Below are positions 17,319-26,004 of a stretch of DNA of 46,502 nt, one piece after another. Numbering within the stretch: position 1 is the stretch's first letter; each line of letters opens with the position of its first letter. The notes below the pieces were generated by a model that did no database searches, was not told the origin of the DNA, and saw only the letters and a program-made list of their open reading frames with translations. Source of the DNA: Opitutia bacterium (lineage in GTDB: Bacteria; Verrucomicrobiota; Verrucomicrobiia; Opitutales; Opitutaceae); contig JACQFT010000097.1 of the NCBI GenBank assembly GCA_016199925.1, positions 1 through 46,502 on the forward strand, written 5' to 3'. The translations under genes were made by a program, and so were the position numbers.

Positions 17319-19557
17319 TCTCGACGAAATGCGGCGCCTGAAGTGGCTGCTCGGCGGCGCGCTGGCGCTCGTCTCGCTGGGGACGGTGTTCTTCCTCGAT
17401 GTCGAGGCGCTCGGGCTCGTCGGTGTCGCGGGCGCGGTCATTCTCGCGGCGCTGGTCTGGCCGCGCCTCCCGTCGCGCGTGCCGGCGCTGGTGTGGAAAC
17501 TCGCCGTGCCGGCCATCATCCTCGCGGCGGCGGCGGATTTCTATTTCAACCCCGAGACGCTGCCGGTGCTCATCCGCCTCGCGATTCTGCTCGTGCTCTA
17601 CCGCGCGACGGCCTACCGCGGGAAACGCGAAGACCTCCAGCTCATCGTGCTCGGGCTGTTCCTCGTCGTCGTGGCGGGAGTGCTCACGGTGTCGCTCGGC
17701 TTCGCGTTCCTGCTGCTGCTGTTCACGGCGTGCGCGCTGGGTTTTCTGTTTGTCATCACGCTGATCGGCGCCGCGGAACCGGGCGGGGTCGCGGCGCTGC
17801 CGACGGCGGGCGAGGCGCCGGCGTGGGCGCGCCTCGGATGGGCGAAAGTGTTTGCGCGGCTGCGGCTCGTGGCCGACTGGCGGCTGCTCGGGTTCGCGGC
17901 CGCCCTCTTTGCCGGCGTCGTGGGCGTGTCGGCGCTGCTCTTCCTCGTCATCCCGCGCTTCGAGATCGCCTCCGGCTTCTTCCTCGGCAAATACATCACG
18001 CGCAAGAGCCGCACCGGTTTCACCGAGACGCTGAAATTCGGCGATGTGAGCGAGCTGATCAAGGACGACAGCGTAGCGCTGCGCGCCGATCTGAGCGATG
18101 CCACGCCGCTGCCGGAGGTGCCTTACTGGCGGCTGGTGGTGCTCGACGAGTATTCGCCGCAGGGCTTCAAGATTTCCACCGGCCTGAAAAACGAGATGCT
18201 CCGCACGCAGCGCACGGTGCAGGCGGTGCGCGGGCGGAGCGGCGGCCGGCGCATCACCGACGTCGGCGGCGTGTGGACGATCTATGTCGAGCCCGGGGTC
18301 AGCCGTTTCCTGCCGCTGCCCGGCGACTTCGGCTTGTTGCGCCTGCGGGAGATGCAGCCGGTGCAAACCAGCCCGGCGTTGCGACTCGCGGCGCTGCGCG
18401 TCGAACCGCTGACGATGACCGCCTACCAACTGGACGGAGTGGAACTCAGCCCGACGCTGGCCGACGCGCGGACGGCCCGGCTGTTGGCCCAGGACGCGGT
18501 GGCGCCGGGGCGCGACGAGCGCACTGCCGACCCGCGGCTCAGCCTGCGCGGTCCGCCGGGCGCGGTGAACCGCGCGGTCATCGGGCGCGCGCTGGAGGAA
18601 ATCACGCACGGCAAAAAGCTGGCGGCGGCGGAGTTTGCGGCGCGCGCGACCGCGTGGCTGCAGGCGAAGCACGCCTACGCGCTCTCGGTCCGGCTGCCCC
18701 CGGGCGACGGCGACGACATCGTGCGCTGGCTCGACTCGAACGAGCCGGGCTTCTGCGAGTATTTCGCGGCGGGCCTCACGGTCCTCGCGCGGGCGGCGGG
18801 GCATCCGGCGCGGGTGGTCGCGGGCTTCCACGGCGGCACGCGGAACGCCTTTGAGAACTATTACATGGTGAAAAATTCCGACGCGCACGCGTGGGTCGAG
18901 ATCTACGACGGCAGGGGCGCGTGGCTGCGCGCGGACCCGACGCCCGGGAACGGCGCCCGCCCCGGCGCGGACGCGGCGCGGGCGGCGCAACAGACGCAGG
19001 ACAGCAGTTGGTCGGCGCGCTTCGATTCGCTGCGGGTCATCTGGTATCGGCGGATCGTGAACTTCGACTCGCGGCAACAGGTCGAGATGCTCGACCAGGT
19101 GAAGACGTTCACGACCGACTCCGGCACGCGGCTGCGTGAGGTGCTCGAGGCGTTTGGGATGAAGCTGAAAGCGTGGGCGATGGCGCCGTGGGACAAAGCG
19201 CGGATGGTCCGCACGGGCAGTGAACTTATCATCGGAGTTGCGACGCTTTGGGTTCTTGTGGTCGGAGCGTTCCGGTTTCGGGGACGGTGGCGGGCGTGGC
19301 GGGCGCCGGAGAAGATCGATCCGGTGCGGAGGGAAGCGGGCGAGCACCTCGCGCGGTTGCGCGAGGTGAACGCAGGAGGCGAGAGGCAGGAGGCGAGAGG
19401 GAGAGCTGCGAGCGACGAGCGGCGAGTGACGAGTGAGGCGCACGGAGGAGTCGTCGCGGAGTTGCAGCGGCTGCGCTATGGACGGCGCGAGACGTGGCCC
19501 GAGCCGCGCGCGGTCTTTAGGCGGGCGAAGCGGGCGCGGTCGTTGGCGCGAAAGTAG
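17287..19557 (+). CDS. TgpA-like transglutaminase membrane protein (DUF3488 plus transglutaminase)
   Basis: 756 residues. About six or seven membrane helices occur in the first 230 residues (DUF3488/TgpA N-terminal type), then a periplasmic transglutaminase-like domain, then a last helix at about 640-665. The catalytic triad is visible: Cys490 (PGFCEYFAAG), His534 (SDAHAWVEIY) and Asp550 (RADPTPG). TgpA of Pseudomonas is an essential periplasmic transglutaminase; the substrate here is unknown. The start overlaps the end of the DUF58 gene by 32 bases; a second ATG at 17293 is equally possible. The cytoplasmic tail includes a GA-rich repeat-derived stretch (GERQEARGRAASDERRVTS, 19375-19440). 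Confidence 0.9.
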   Translation: MSMASKRPLLSLDEMRRLKWLLGGALALVSLGTVFFLDVEALGLVGVAGAVILAALVWPRLPSRVPALVWKLAVPAIILAAAADFYFNPETLPVLIRLAILLVLYRATAYRGKREDLQLIVLGLFLVVVAGVLTVSLGFAFLLLLFTACALGFLFVITLIGAAEPGGVAALPTAGEAPAWARLGWAKVFARLRLVADWRLLGFAAALFAGVVGVSALLFLVIPRFEIASGFFLGKYITRKSRTGFTETLKFGDVSELIKDDSVALRADLSDATPLPEVPYWRLVVLDEYSPQGFKISTGLKNEMLRTQRTVQAVRGRSGGRRITDVGGVWTIYVEPGVSRFLPLPGDFGLLRLREMQPVQTSPALRLAALRVEPLTMTAYQLDGVELSPTLADARTARLLAQDAVAPGRDERTADPRLSLRGPPGAVNRAVIGRALEEITHGKKLAAAEFAARATAWLQAKHAYALSVRLPPGDGDDIVRWLDSNEPGFCEYFAAGLTVLARAAGHPARVVAGFHGGTRNAFENYYMVKNSDAHAWVEIYDGRGAWLRADPTPGNGARPGADAARAAQQTQDSSWSARFDSLRVIWYRRIVNFDSRQQVEMLDQVKTFTTDSGTRLREVLEAFGMKLKAWAMAPWDKARMVRTGSELIIGVATLWVLVVGAFRFRGRWRAWRAPEKIDPVRREAGEHLARLREVNAGGERQEARGRAASDERRVTSEAHGGVVAELQRLRYGRRETWPEPRAVFRRAKRARSLARK
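19375..19440. repeat. GA-rich simple repeat within the transglutaminase tail
   Basis: Imperfect GAGGCGAGAGGCAGGAGGCGAGAG and GCGAGCGACGAGCGGCGAGTGACGAGTGAG units. They resemble the GAGAGCTGAGAGCC repeat in the dnaX tau linker. The stretch encodes a polar, probably disordered segment. Confidence 0.5.
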
Positions 19558-19559
19558 GC

Positions 19560-19647
19560 GGGCGTGTTTGTTTACCACGGATGGCCCGGATGAAGGCGGA
19601 TCAAACCCGGATAGTCGGAAGGGATTTTCAGCGCGGAGGGCGCGGAG
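19560..19647. repeat. 88 bp direct repeat, left copy (family D, CCACGGAT...)
   Basis: The sequence runs GGGCGTGTTTGTTTACCACG, then GATGAAGGCGGATCAAAC, CGGATAGTCGGAAGGGATT and GCGGAGGGCGCGGAG. It is repeated in the same orientation at 20368-20456 with only about seven differences, on the other side of the RelB/RelE-type gene pair. Confidence 0.85.
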
Positions 19648-19745
19648 AGAGGTCTCGATGCCGCTGCTTTCCTTCGCGGGCTCCGCGATCTCCGCGTTTC
19701 GCTCTGGATAGTGAGCGCGATGGCAGCTGCTGAACTAGAGGCGGG

Positions 19746-19780
19746 TTGACAGTCGTGGTGTCGCGCTACAACTGTAGCGC
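19746..19780 (+). promoter_or_regulatory. Promoter and operator palindrome of the toxin-antitoxin pair
   Basis: TTGACA (19746-19751) is followed after 15 bases by TACAAC (19767-19772). A perfect inverted repeat GCGCTAC-AACT-GTAGCGC (19763-19780) overlaps the -10 and ends at the base before the ATG at 19781. This is the expected layout for autorepression by the antitoxin or the toxin-antitoxin complex. The predicted start of transcription is so close to the ATG that the mRNA may be nearly leaderless. Confidence 0.65.
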
Positions 19781-20083
19781 ATGGCCACCGCGACCGTCCC
19801 AACCTCGATCCGTCTCACCAAAGCCGAGAAGAAGCGCATCGCGATGCTCGCGCGCGAGCGAGGGCTGAGTCCGACCGCCTACATCAAGCGCGCGGCGCTC
19901 GGGGGCACAGGCCATTCGGACGACGCCAAGCTGGCGCGGCTGGAGGGCTTGGCGGCCTCTGTCCTGAATGCCGTCGAAGATGAAATTGATTACCGCATCG
20001 CTACCGCGGCGTGGGAGCGCCACGTGAAAAGCGGAGCCAAGCTCTTGAAACCCGAGGAGGTTTGGCGTGAGCTGGGCGTATGA
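19781..20083 (+). CDS. Antitoxin of a RelBE-type module (ribbon-helix-helix-like)
   Basis: 100 residues. The N-terminus SIRLTKAEKKRIAMLARERGLSPTAYIKRA has the pattern of a ribbon-helix-helix DNA-binding domain (strand, then two helices with the SPTAYIKR turn). A helical C-terminal part (about 50-100) is expected to wrap the toxin. It overlaps the downstream toxin gene by 17 bases. It should neutralise the toxin and repress its own promoter through the palindrome at 19763-19780. The exact antitoxin subfamily was not recognised. Confidence 0.8.
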   Translation: MATATVPTSIRLTKAEKKRIAMLARERGLSPTAYIKRAALGGTGHSDDAKLARLEGLAASVLNAVEDEIDYRIATAAWERHVKSGAKLLKPEEVWRELGV

Positions 20084-20336
20084 GGTCACCCCTGAGGCGG
20101 CCCGCCAGCTTCGCGACCTAGGCCCTTCGGCAGCGGCTGAGATCAAGAAATTTCTGGACGGGCGAATCAAAGGTGCGGCCGATCCGGAGCAGTGCGGCAA
20201 ACCGCTTCGTGGCGAGTTGAAAGGTTTCTGGCGCTACCGGGTGCGGGACTACCGACTGCTTTGCCGACTGGAGAAGTCGGTGCTGATTGTCGTCGTCGTG
20301 GCGGTCGGGCACCGGTCGTCAGTTTACGAGGACTGA
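20067..20336 (+). CDS. RelE/ParE-family toxin
   Basis: 89 residues with the RelE fold pattern: YEVTPEAARQLRDLGPSAAAEIKKFL, then DPEQCGKPLRGELKGFWRYRVRDYRLLCRLE, then VVVVAVGHRSSVYED. The KPLRGELKGFWRYRVRDYRL block and the final GHRSSVY match RelE-type mRNA interferases that cleave mRNA at the ribosomal A site. ParE-type gyrase toxins share the fold, so the target is not certain. It starts at GTG 20067 with AGGAGG at 20055-20060, one of the few strong Shine-Dalgarno sites in this window. It is co-translated with the antitoxin (17-base overlap). Confidence 0.88.
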   Translation: MSWAYEVTPEAARQLRDLGPSAAAEIKKFLDGRIKGAADPEQCGKPLRGELKGFWRYRVRDYRLLCRLEKSVLIVVVVAVGHRSSVYED

Positions 20337-20367
20337 TCTGAGTGCGGTGGTTCGCGGCGAAGTGGTC

Positions 20368-20456
20368 GGGCGTCTTTGTTTTACCACGGACGGCACGGAT
20401 GAAGGCGGATCAAACACGGATAGTCGGAAGGGATTTTCGACGCGGAGGGCGCGGAG
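20368..20456. repeat. 89 bp direct repeat, right copy (family D)
   Basis: Same orientation and nearly the same sequence as 19560-19647 (GGATGAAGGCGGATCAAAC, CGGATAGTCGGAAGGGATTTTC, GCGGAGGGCGCGGAG). The repeats are 808 bases apart start to start and bracket only the antitoxin and toxin genes with their promoter. Confidence 0.85.
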
Positions 20457-20480
20457 GGGCGGAGCAGATATTATTACACC

Positions 20481-20534
20481 AAGGAAACGAAGGGAGCGAA
20501 GGTCGGCACTTAGCTTTCTTTGCTTCCTTGGGGT
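20481..20534. repeat. Inverted repeat ACACCAAGGAAACGAAGG...CTTTGCTTCCTTGGGGTG
   Basis: An imperfect palindrome right after the right-hand family D repeat, between the toxin gene and the end of the PBP2 gene. Together with a GACGCGGAG-rich piece (about 20590-20615) it fills the gap; no gene is seen. Confidence 0.55.
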
Positions 20535-20628
20535 GAAAATTCTGAGGGAGTGAACACGAAGAAACAAAGCAGCCGAAGGGATCATCGTGGAGACGCGGAG
20601 CGACGGAAGCCGCGGAGTTGGATGACGG

Positions 20629-22548
20629 CTACGGCCCCACTTTGAAAACCGGGGCTTTTGCGGCGGGGTGGTCCTGTTTGTATTTCCAGGCTTCGAGGAT
20701 GGCTTTGACGATGGGCGAGGAATACACGCCGCCGCCGAAGCTGGTGTCGGGCTCCTGGCTTTCGAGGCAGACGGCGATAGCGATCTGGGGATTCTCGGCG
20801 GGGGCGAAGCAAATCATCCACGCGAGTTCGATCGTGCCCTGGGGCGTGCGTTTCTGCGCGGTGCCGGTCTTGGAGGCGGCGCTGAGGCCGTCGATGCGCG
20901 CGAGGCGGCCGGTGCCGATCTGGTAGCCCTGCTCCATGCCGTTGAGGATGGCGGCGTAGTCGGCGGGCGCGAGTCCGATGGGCGCGGTGTGCTGGGCGGG
21001 GCGGTCGGCGACATGGAGGATGGTGGGCTTGGTGAGGGTCTCGCCGCGGGCGAAGGAGGCGACCATGCAGGCGACCTGCAACGGGGTGACGTCGAGGAAG
21101 CCCTGGCCGATGGCGAGGTTGGCGGTGTCGCCGGGGAACCATTTTTCGTTGAGATTTTTTTCCTTCCACGCGGGGTCGGCGACGAGCATGCGGTGGGTCT
21201 CGGCGGGGAGCTCGATGCCGGTGGGGTGGTCGAAGCCGAAGCGGCGGGCCTCGGCGGCGATGAGGTCGGGGCCGGTCTCGAGGCCGTATTTGTAGAAAAA
21301 CACGTTGCAGGAGTCGCGGATGGCGCCGGCGAGGTTGCGCTCGCCGTGGCCGTTGTGGTTCCAGCAGGGGAAGCGGCGGTTGCCGACCATGAAGAAGCCC
21401 GGGCAGATGACGGAGGAGTGGTCGCGGTCGATGGCGCCGGAGCGCAGGCCGGCGATGGCGGTGATGAGCTTGAAGGTGGAGCCGGCGGGGTAAACGCCCT
21501 GGATGGCGCGGTTGAGCCAGCCGCCGGTTTCTTCGATCTGCGCGGCTTCCTCGTGCGAGAGGCGGGGCACGAAAGTGTTGAGGTCGTAGTCGGGCTTCGA
21601 GGCGAGCACGAGCACCTCGCCGGTGCGGACGTCGAGGGCGACGGCGGCGCCGACGCGGCCCTCCATGGCCTTCTCGGCGGCGAGCTGGAGGTCGATGTCG
21701 AGGGAGATGGTGAGGTTGTGGCCCTGCACCGGGAGGCGTTTCTCGATGGGGAGGTCGACCTTGTAGCCGGCGGGATCGACGCGGTAGATGGCGCCGCCGG
21801 TCTCGCCCTGGAGGTGGGCGTCGAACTTTTTCTCGAGGCCGGCGCGGCCGAGCGAGCCCTTCATCTTGAAGGTCAGCAAGTCTTCGCCGGGGAAGTCCTC
21901 GACGGTGGGGTCGTCGTTGACGCCGACGAAGCCGAGGGTGTGCGCGGCGGCGGAGCCGTAGGGATAGAAGCGTGTGCTGGAGGTATAGACTTGGAGCGGG
22001 GAGGTGACGGGCAGGCGTTCGATGAGGCGGGCGTATTCGGCGGGCGCGAGATCGTCGAGGAGGATGTAGGGCAGGAGCAGGGTCTGGTCGAAATGGCGTT
22101 TGAGGTCGCGGGGGCGGACTTTTTCGCTGCGGCCGAGGATGACGTTGATCTGGTCGAGGTAGCGCTGGGCGACGGCGGTGCGGGCGGGGGTCTCGAGCTG
22201 GTCGGCGGTGGGGCGCTCGGCTTTGGGGAACTCGCGGTAGTTGCGCACGATCTTGACGAACTCGGTGCGGAGTTCGCCGCGGAGATCGGCGAGGTTGAGC
22301 ACGACGGAGAAGCGCGGGCGGTTGCCGACGAGCACGCGGCCCTCGCGGTCGTAGATGTTGCCGCGCGGGCCGGGGACAATGATGCGGCGCTGGTTTTGCA
22401 GGCGCTCGCGCTCGCTGTAGAGGCCGCGGTGGAAGAGCTGGCGCCAGGCGAGGCCGCAGACGAGGAACGCGACCAACAGCCCGACGAGGCCGTGGAAGAG
22501 CAGGAGCCGGGGATTGCGGGCGCGGTGGGCCTCGATGAGTTTGCTCAC
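20629..22548 (-). CDS. mrdA: Penicillin-binding protein 2, elongation transpeptidase
   Basis: About 639 residues from GTG 22548 (VSKLIEAHRARNPRLLLF); a GTG at 22587 would add 13. One membrane helix lies near the N-terminus (LLLFHGLVGLLVAFLVCGLAW), then the PBP dimerisation region (RRIIVPGPRGNIYDREGRVLV). The transpeptidase domain has SxxK (STFK, Ser at about 357), SxN (DSCNVFFYKYG) and KTGTA (AASKTGTAQK). It cross-links peptidoglycan in the periplasm for lateral wall growth with RodA and MreBCD. The gene is downstream of mreD on the same strand, separated by an inverted repeat of about 117 bases. No rodA is visible after it. Confidence 0.93.
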   Translation of the reverse strand: MSKLIEAHRARNPRLLLFHGLVGLLVAFLVCGLAWRQLFHRGLYSERERLQNQRRIIVPGPRGNIYDREGRVLVGNRPRFSVVLNLADLRGELRTEFVKIVRNYREFPKAERPTADQLETPARTAVAQRYLDQINVILGRSEKVRPRDLKRHFDQTLLLPYILLDDLAPAEYARLIERLPVTSPLQVYTSSTRFYPYGSAAAHTLGFVGVNDDPTVEDFPGEDLLTFKMKGSLGRAGLEKKFDAHLQGETGGAIYRVDPAGYKVDLPIEKRLPVQGHNLTISLDIDLQLAAEKAMEGRVGAAVALDVRTGEVLVLASKPDYDLNTFVPRLSHEEAAQIEETGGWLNRAIQGVYPAGSTFKLITAIAGLRSGAIDRDHSSVICPGFFMVGNRRFPCWNHNGHGERNLAGAIRDSCNVFFYKYGLETGPDLIAAEARRFGFDHPTGIELPAETHRMLVADPAWKEKNLNEKWFPGDTANLAIGQGFLDVTPLQVACMVASFARGETLTKPTILHVADRPAQHTAPIGLAPADYAAILNGMEQGYQIGTGRLARIDGLSAASKTGTAQKRTPQGTIELAWMICFAPAENPQIAIAVCLESQEPDTSFGGGVYSSPIVKAILEAWKYKQDHPAAKAPVFKVGP

Positions 22549-22656
22549 GGCGAAAGGGATTCGGGCGAACCGAGCCGGAGGAACCACAAATGAAACCGAA
22601 GCGACACGAAAGGGGAAACCGCGACGTGGACAAAACCACGCACTGCGGAGAAATTA

Positions 22657-22773
22657 ACCACGGATTTCACGGATGGCACGGATAGAAGGAACGGAAAGAA
22701 GGTGATGGCGGTCACTGGGAGTGATGCTTGGTTTTGCTGAGTTCGTATCCGTGGTATCCGTGAAATCCGTGGT
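22657..22773. repeat. Inverted repeat of family D (CCACGGAT...ATCCGTGG)
   Basis: The 28-base arms at 22657-22684 (ACCACGGATTTCACGGAT and ten further bases) and 22746-22773 (TATCCGTGGTATCCGTGAAA and eight further bases) are reverse complements with two or three mismatches. They enclose about 60 bases without a gene. The element sits between mreD and mrdA. Confidence 0.8.
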
Positions 22774-22805
22774 CAAAAATTCTGTATGGATTGTGCGACG
22801 CTGGT

Positions 22806-23366
22806 TCACGTCATCACCCGGCGGCCGGTCTCGGGGTGGATGCGGGCGAGGGCGTGGGCGCGGGCTTGGAGCGAGAGGAACCACGGCGTGACGAGGGCGA
22901 CGACGAGCTGGGAGGCGACGAGATCGACGAAGAGGCGCAGCCATGCTTCGGCGGGCCGGGGGTTGTCGCCGACGAGGAGGAACGAGAGCGCAAGGAAAAG
23001 GAAAAGGTTGGAGAGGAGGGCGACCACGGTGCCGAAGACAAGTTCCTCGCGCGGGAATCGCAGGCGGCCGTAGAGGAGAAAGGCGTGGACGAGGCCGAAG
23101 AGCACGAGGCTGGTGCCGAACGGCACGGGCTCGGCGGAGTCGAGGAGCAGCGCGGTGAGGATCGTCGCGGTGAATCCGTGGAGCGGGTCGAGCCGCAGCG
23201 CGGCGTAGGTGACGAAGAGGCCGCCGAGGTAGAGATGGACGGTGGCGTAATCGGCAAAGAACGGAATCGAGAACGCCGTGAGGGCATGGTTGGCGAGTCC
23301 GACGAGAACCCACAGCACGAGGTTGGCGGCGAAGACGATCAGCCAGCGATAGTCGTGGCGCGGCAT
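22806..23366 (-). CDS. mreD: Rod-shape determining protein MreD
   Basis: A 186-residue membrane protein with about five or six hydrophobic helices (YRWLIVFAANLVLWVLVG, YLGGLFVTYAALRL, FTATILTALLLDSA, FLLYGRLRFPREELVFGTVVALLSNLFLFLALSFLL). Length and position directly after mreC and before mrdA fit MreD, which links MreC and the PBP2 elongasome. Sequence conservation in this family is low, so the call leans on context. ATG 23366 is the best start; upstream codons are low complexity. Confidence 0.85.
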   Translation of the reverse strand: MPRHDYRWLIVFAANLVLWVLVGLANHALTAFSIPFFADYATVHLYLGGLFVTYAALRLDPLHGFTATILTALLLDSAEPVPFGTSLVLFGLVHAFLLYGRLRFPREELVFGTVVALLSNLFLFLALSFLLVGDNPRPAEAWLRLFVDLVASQLVVALVTPWFLSLQARAHALARIHPETGRRVMT

Positions 23367-23472
23367 GGTCAGAGCAGAACGGAGCCGCGGCGCCCTCGCC
23401 GCGGAACAATCGCGGAACGCGGCGGGGGCGCCGCGGCCCCACCCAGGCAAAGTTGCAGAGGGCAGTTTGCGT

Positions 23473-24309
23473 TCACAGTTCCAGCGGATTGAGCGGCACG
23501 AGGACGGTGACCTCGGTCAGCGACCCGAGGCGTTCGTCGAGGCGGACTTCGCCGGTCTTGAACAGGCCGTCGGTGCTCGGCTCGAGCATGGTGATCTCGC
23601 CGATGGTGAGCCCCGGCGGGAAAACCCCGCCGAGGCCCGAGGTGACGAGCCGCCGCGTGGCGGTGGCGGTCGCATAGATGTCGAGCGGGACGAATTCCAC
23701 CGTGCCGCGCGGCGCCCGGAAGGAGTCGTTGAGGCCGCCCTGGTAGCTGACGGGGCGCGGGTCGCCCTCGGCGGCGGCGGCGAGGCGGAAGGTGGGGCTG
23801 GTGATGAGATCGACGACGGAGGTGTAGGCGTGGACTTCGGTGACGCGACCGACGACGCCGCCGACAAACACGACGGGCGCGCCGACGGTGATGCCGTAGT
23901 TGGCGCCCTTGCGGATGACGAGGCGCTGCCACCAGCCGGAAAAATCTCGCCGGGCCACGCGGGCCGGCTCGAAGCGGAACGCCGGCAGCGGCGGAAGCTT
24001 CAGGAGGTTTTCGAGGCGGAGAATCTCGTTCTGCAACTGATCGTTCTCCTGCAGGCGCAGTTCGTAGGAGGCGTTGAGGCGCGCGAGGTCGCGGCCGGCT
24101 TCGATCATCTCGTTCTTCGGGCGGACGCGCATCGCCCAGAATTCCTGGAGATCCTGGACGTAGGACGAGGCGGCGGCGAACGGCGCCTGCGCTTCGAAAA
24201 AGGTGACGCGCGTGAACGACTTGACGACGAGCGGCACGAAGAGCCACACGAGGACGATGAGGCCGAGCGTGGCGAACGGGCGGGCTTGGTCGAAGCGTTT
24301 GGGCAGCAC
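23473..24309 (-). CDS. mreC: Rod-shape determining protein MreC
   Basis: 278 residues. A short cytoplasmic N-terminus and one membrane helix (FATLGLIVLVWLFVPLVV, about 12-30) are followed by a coiled coil (about 65-105; ARLNASYELRLQENDQLQNE). The periplasmic beta domains follow (SGWWQRLVIRKGANYGITVG, then VVFVGGVVGRVTEVHAYTS). MreC binds PBP2 and organises the elongasome. It starts at GTG 24309. It follows mreB with a gap of 135 bases that holds a palindrome, and precedes mreD by about 106 bases. Confidence 0.92.
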   Translation of the reverse strand: MLPKRFDQARPFATLGLIVLVWLFVPLVVKSFTRVTFFEAQAPFAAASSYVQDLQEFWAMRVRPKNEMIEAGRDLARLNASYELRLQENDQLQNEILRLENLLKLPPLPAFRFEPARVARRDFSGWWQRLVIRKGANYGITVGAPVVFVGGVVGRVTEVHAYTSVVDLITSPTFRLAAAAEGDPRPVSYQGGLNDSFRAPRGTVEFVPLDIYATATATRRLVTSGLGGVFPPGLTIGEITMLEPSTDGLFKTGEVRLDERLGSLTEVTVLVPLNPLEL

Positions 24310-24330
24310 GGGGGGGAGGGCTAAACGGGC

Positions 24331-24391
24331 AGGGCGAACCCTCTGGGCGAGCCGTGCAGTCGAACGGCTCGGCGGGGACGCCTCGCCCTAC
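24331..24391. repeat. Palindrome family C between mreB and mreC
   Basis: AGGGCGAACCCTCTGGGCGAGCCGT ... ACGGCTCGGCGGGGACGCCTCGCCCT. The arms pair over more than 20 bases with mismatches. It is the same family as the copy embedded in the DUF58 gene (17149-17210). Confidence 0.75.
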
Positions 24392-24444
24392 CATTGCCGC
24401 TGAGAAATTCCAGTGCCATGGGCCAGACCGGACGAGCGCCGCGC

Positions 24445-25470
24445 TCAGAAATCCGCGGCGGTGCGGTAGAGCTCGTCGATGTTGTTGAGGAAGACGCCGG
24501 TGCCGTTGGCGACGGCGGAGAGCGGGTCGTCGGCCACGGTGACGGGCAGGCCGGTTTTCTCGGAGAGGAGTTTGTCGATGCCGCGGATGAGCGAGCCGCC
24601 GCCGGCCATCACGAAGCCGCGGTCGACGAGGTCGGCGGAGAGTTCGGGCGGGCAGCGTTCGAGCGCGGCGCGCACGGCCTCGACGATGGCGCTGATGGTG
24701 TCGCCGATGGCCTCGCGGATTTCCTGCGAGGTGATGTGGATGGTCTTCGGGAGGCCGGCGACGGAGTCGCGGCCCTTGACCTCCATGGCGAGTTCGGTCT
24801 CGAGCGGGTAGGCGGAGCCGATGGTGACCTTGATTTCTTCCGCGGTGCGCTCGCCGATGAGGAGGTTGTAGGCCCGCTTCATGTAATTGATGATCGCCAT
24901 GTCGATCTCGTCGCCGGCGACGCGGATGGATTTTGAGAACACGATGCCGTGGAGCGAAATGATCGCGATCTCCGTGGTGCCGCCGCCGATGTCGACGATC
25001 ATGTTGGCGGCGGGTTCATCGACGGGCAGACCGACGCCGAGGGCGGCGGCCATGGGCTCGAGGATGGTGATGACCTCGCGGGCGCCGGCGTGCGTGGCGG
25101 ACTCCTTGACGGCGCGCTTCTCGACTTCGGTGATGCCGGAGGGGATGGCGACGACGACGCGGGGCGAGACGATCTTGGAATTGTTGTGCACCTTCTTGAT
25201 GAAGTAGCGGAGCATCGCCTCGGTGATGTCGAAGTCGGCGATGACGCCGTCCTTCATCGGGCGGATGGCGGTGATGTTGCCGGGGGTGCGGCCGAGCATC
25301 TTTTTGGCCTCGTCGCCGACCGCGAGGACTTTGCGCGAGGCGGTGTGGACGGCGACGACGCTGGGTTCTCGGAGCACGATGCCCTTGTCCTTGACGTAAA
25401 CGAGGGTGTTGGCCGTCCCGAGATCGATGCCGATGTCGTTGGAGAAAAGTCCCAGCAGTTGGTTAAACAT
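24445..25470 (-). CDS. mreB: Rod-shape determining actin homologue MreB
   Basis: 341 residues, the normal length. Actin-fold ATP motifs: phosphate 1 [16 protein letters not shown] (about 11-26), connect 1 [17 protein letters not shown], phosphate 2 [14 protein letters not shown] and adenosine motif [13 protein letters not shown]. It forms membrane-bound filaments that guide lateral cell-wall synthesis. It is first in an mreB-mreC-mreD-mrdA cluster on the minus strand. ATG 25470 gives the typical [18 protein letters not shown] start. The longer open frame upstream runs through the gene-poor region and is not coding. Confidence 0.97.
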   Translation of the reverse strand: MFNQLLGLFSNDIGIDLGTANTLVYVKDKGIVLREPSVVAVHTASRKVLAVGDEAKKMLGRTPGNITAIRPMKDGVIADFDITEAMLRYFIKKVHNNSKIVSPRVVVAIPSGITEVEKRAVKESATHAGAREVITILEPMAAALGVGLPVDEPAANMIVDIGGGTTEIAIISLHGIVFSKSIRVAGDEIDMAIINYMKRAYNLLIGERTAEEIKVTIGSAYPLETELAMEVKGRDSVAGLPKTIHITSQEIREAIGDTISAIVEAVRAALERCPPELSADLVDRGFVMAGGGSLIRGIDKLLSEKTGLPVTVADDPLSAVANGTGVFLNNIDELYRTAADF

Positions 25471-25649
25471 TGGTGGCGGTGGCGGGGTTGGGGAATACAA
25501 GCGGCCCGCCGGCGAAATTGTCAAAAGCAAACGCTGGGCCGAAAACAGGTTAGCCCGGACCGACGCGTTTTCGTGCTGTCCGATACGCCGAAGCTCGCGC
25601 CGGCCTGGCCTGCAGCGGCGGACCCGCGCCTGCCGCGCTTCGTCAGCCA

Positions 25650-25677
25650 ACGGTCGCGAGCAAGCTCGTTCCCACAA
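25650..25677. repeat. Half copy of palindrome family A
   Basis: ACGGTCGCGAGCAAGCTCGTTCCCACA is like the right arm of the element at 33306-33366 in reverse. Together with the zwf remnant it is the only recognisable content of the 970-base gap between mreB and dgt. Confidence 0.45.
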
Positions 25678-26004
25678 ACCGGAAGCGTTTTCTGGCTCGG
25701 CCGCGAAGCCCGCTCTTGGCGCGCGAGTTCTTCGCCGTTGAACCGCTCCGGCGCGACGGCGGCGCGCCGGAGCGTGCGCGGTCGTCGGACGATCGGGCTC
25801 TGTCCGCGGAACTAGGGATGCTGCGCGGTTTTTCTGTTGGTCGGCAGCATTCTCCCGCGGCCGCGTGGCGCTGGACATCTCGATCCTTTGCCGGGCGGCT
25901 AGCGGCGACCGGCCGGACGGGCGCACCGCCGGCGGCGCGAATCCGTTTTCGCGCTTCGGCGCCGCAAACGAAGCCGTCTGCAGCCGGTTCGCCCGCGCCT
26001 CCGT

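Noticed and set aside
20668-22593. 641-residue plus-strand open frame opposite the PBP2 gene
   Set aside because: Composition is Gly, Ala, Glu and Asp rich, as for the complement of high-GC3 coding DNA. PBP2 on the minus strand has all active-site motifs.
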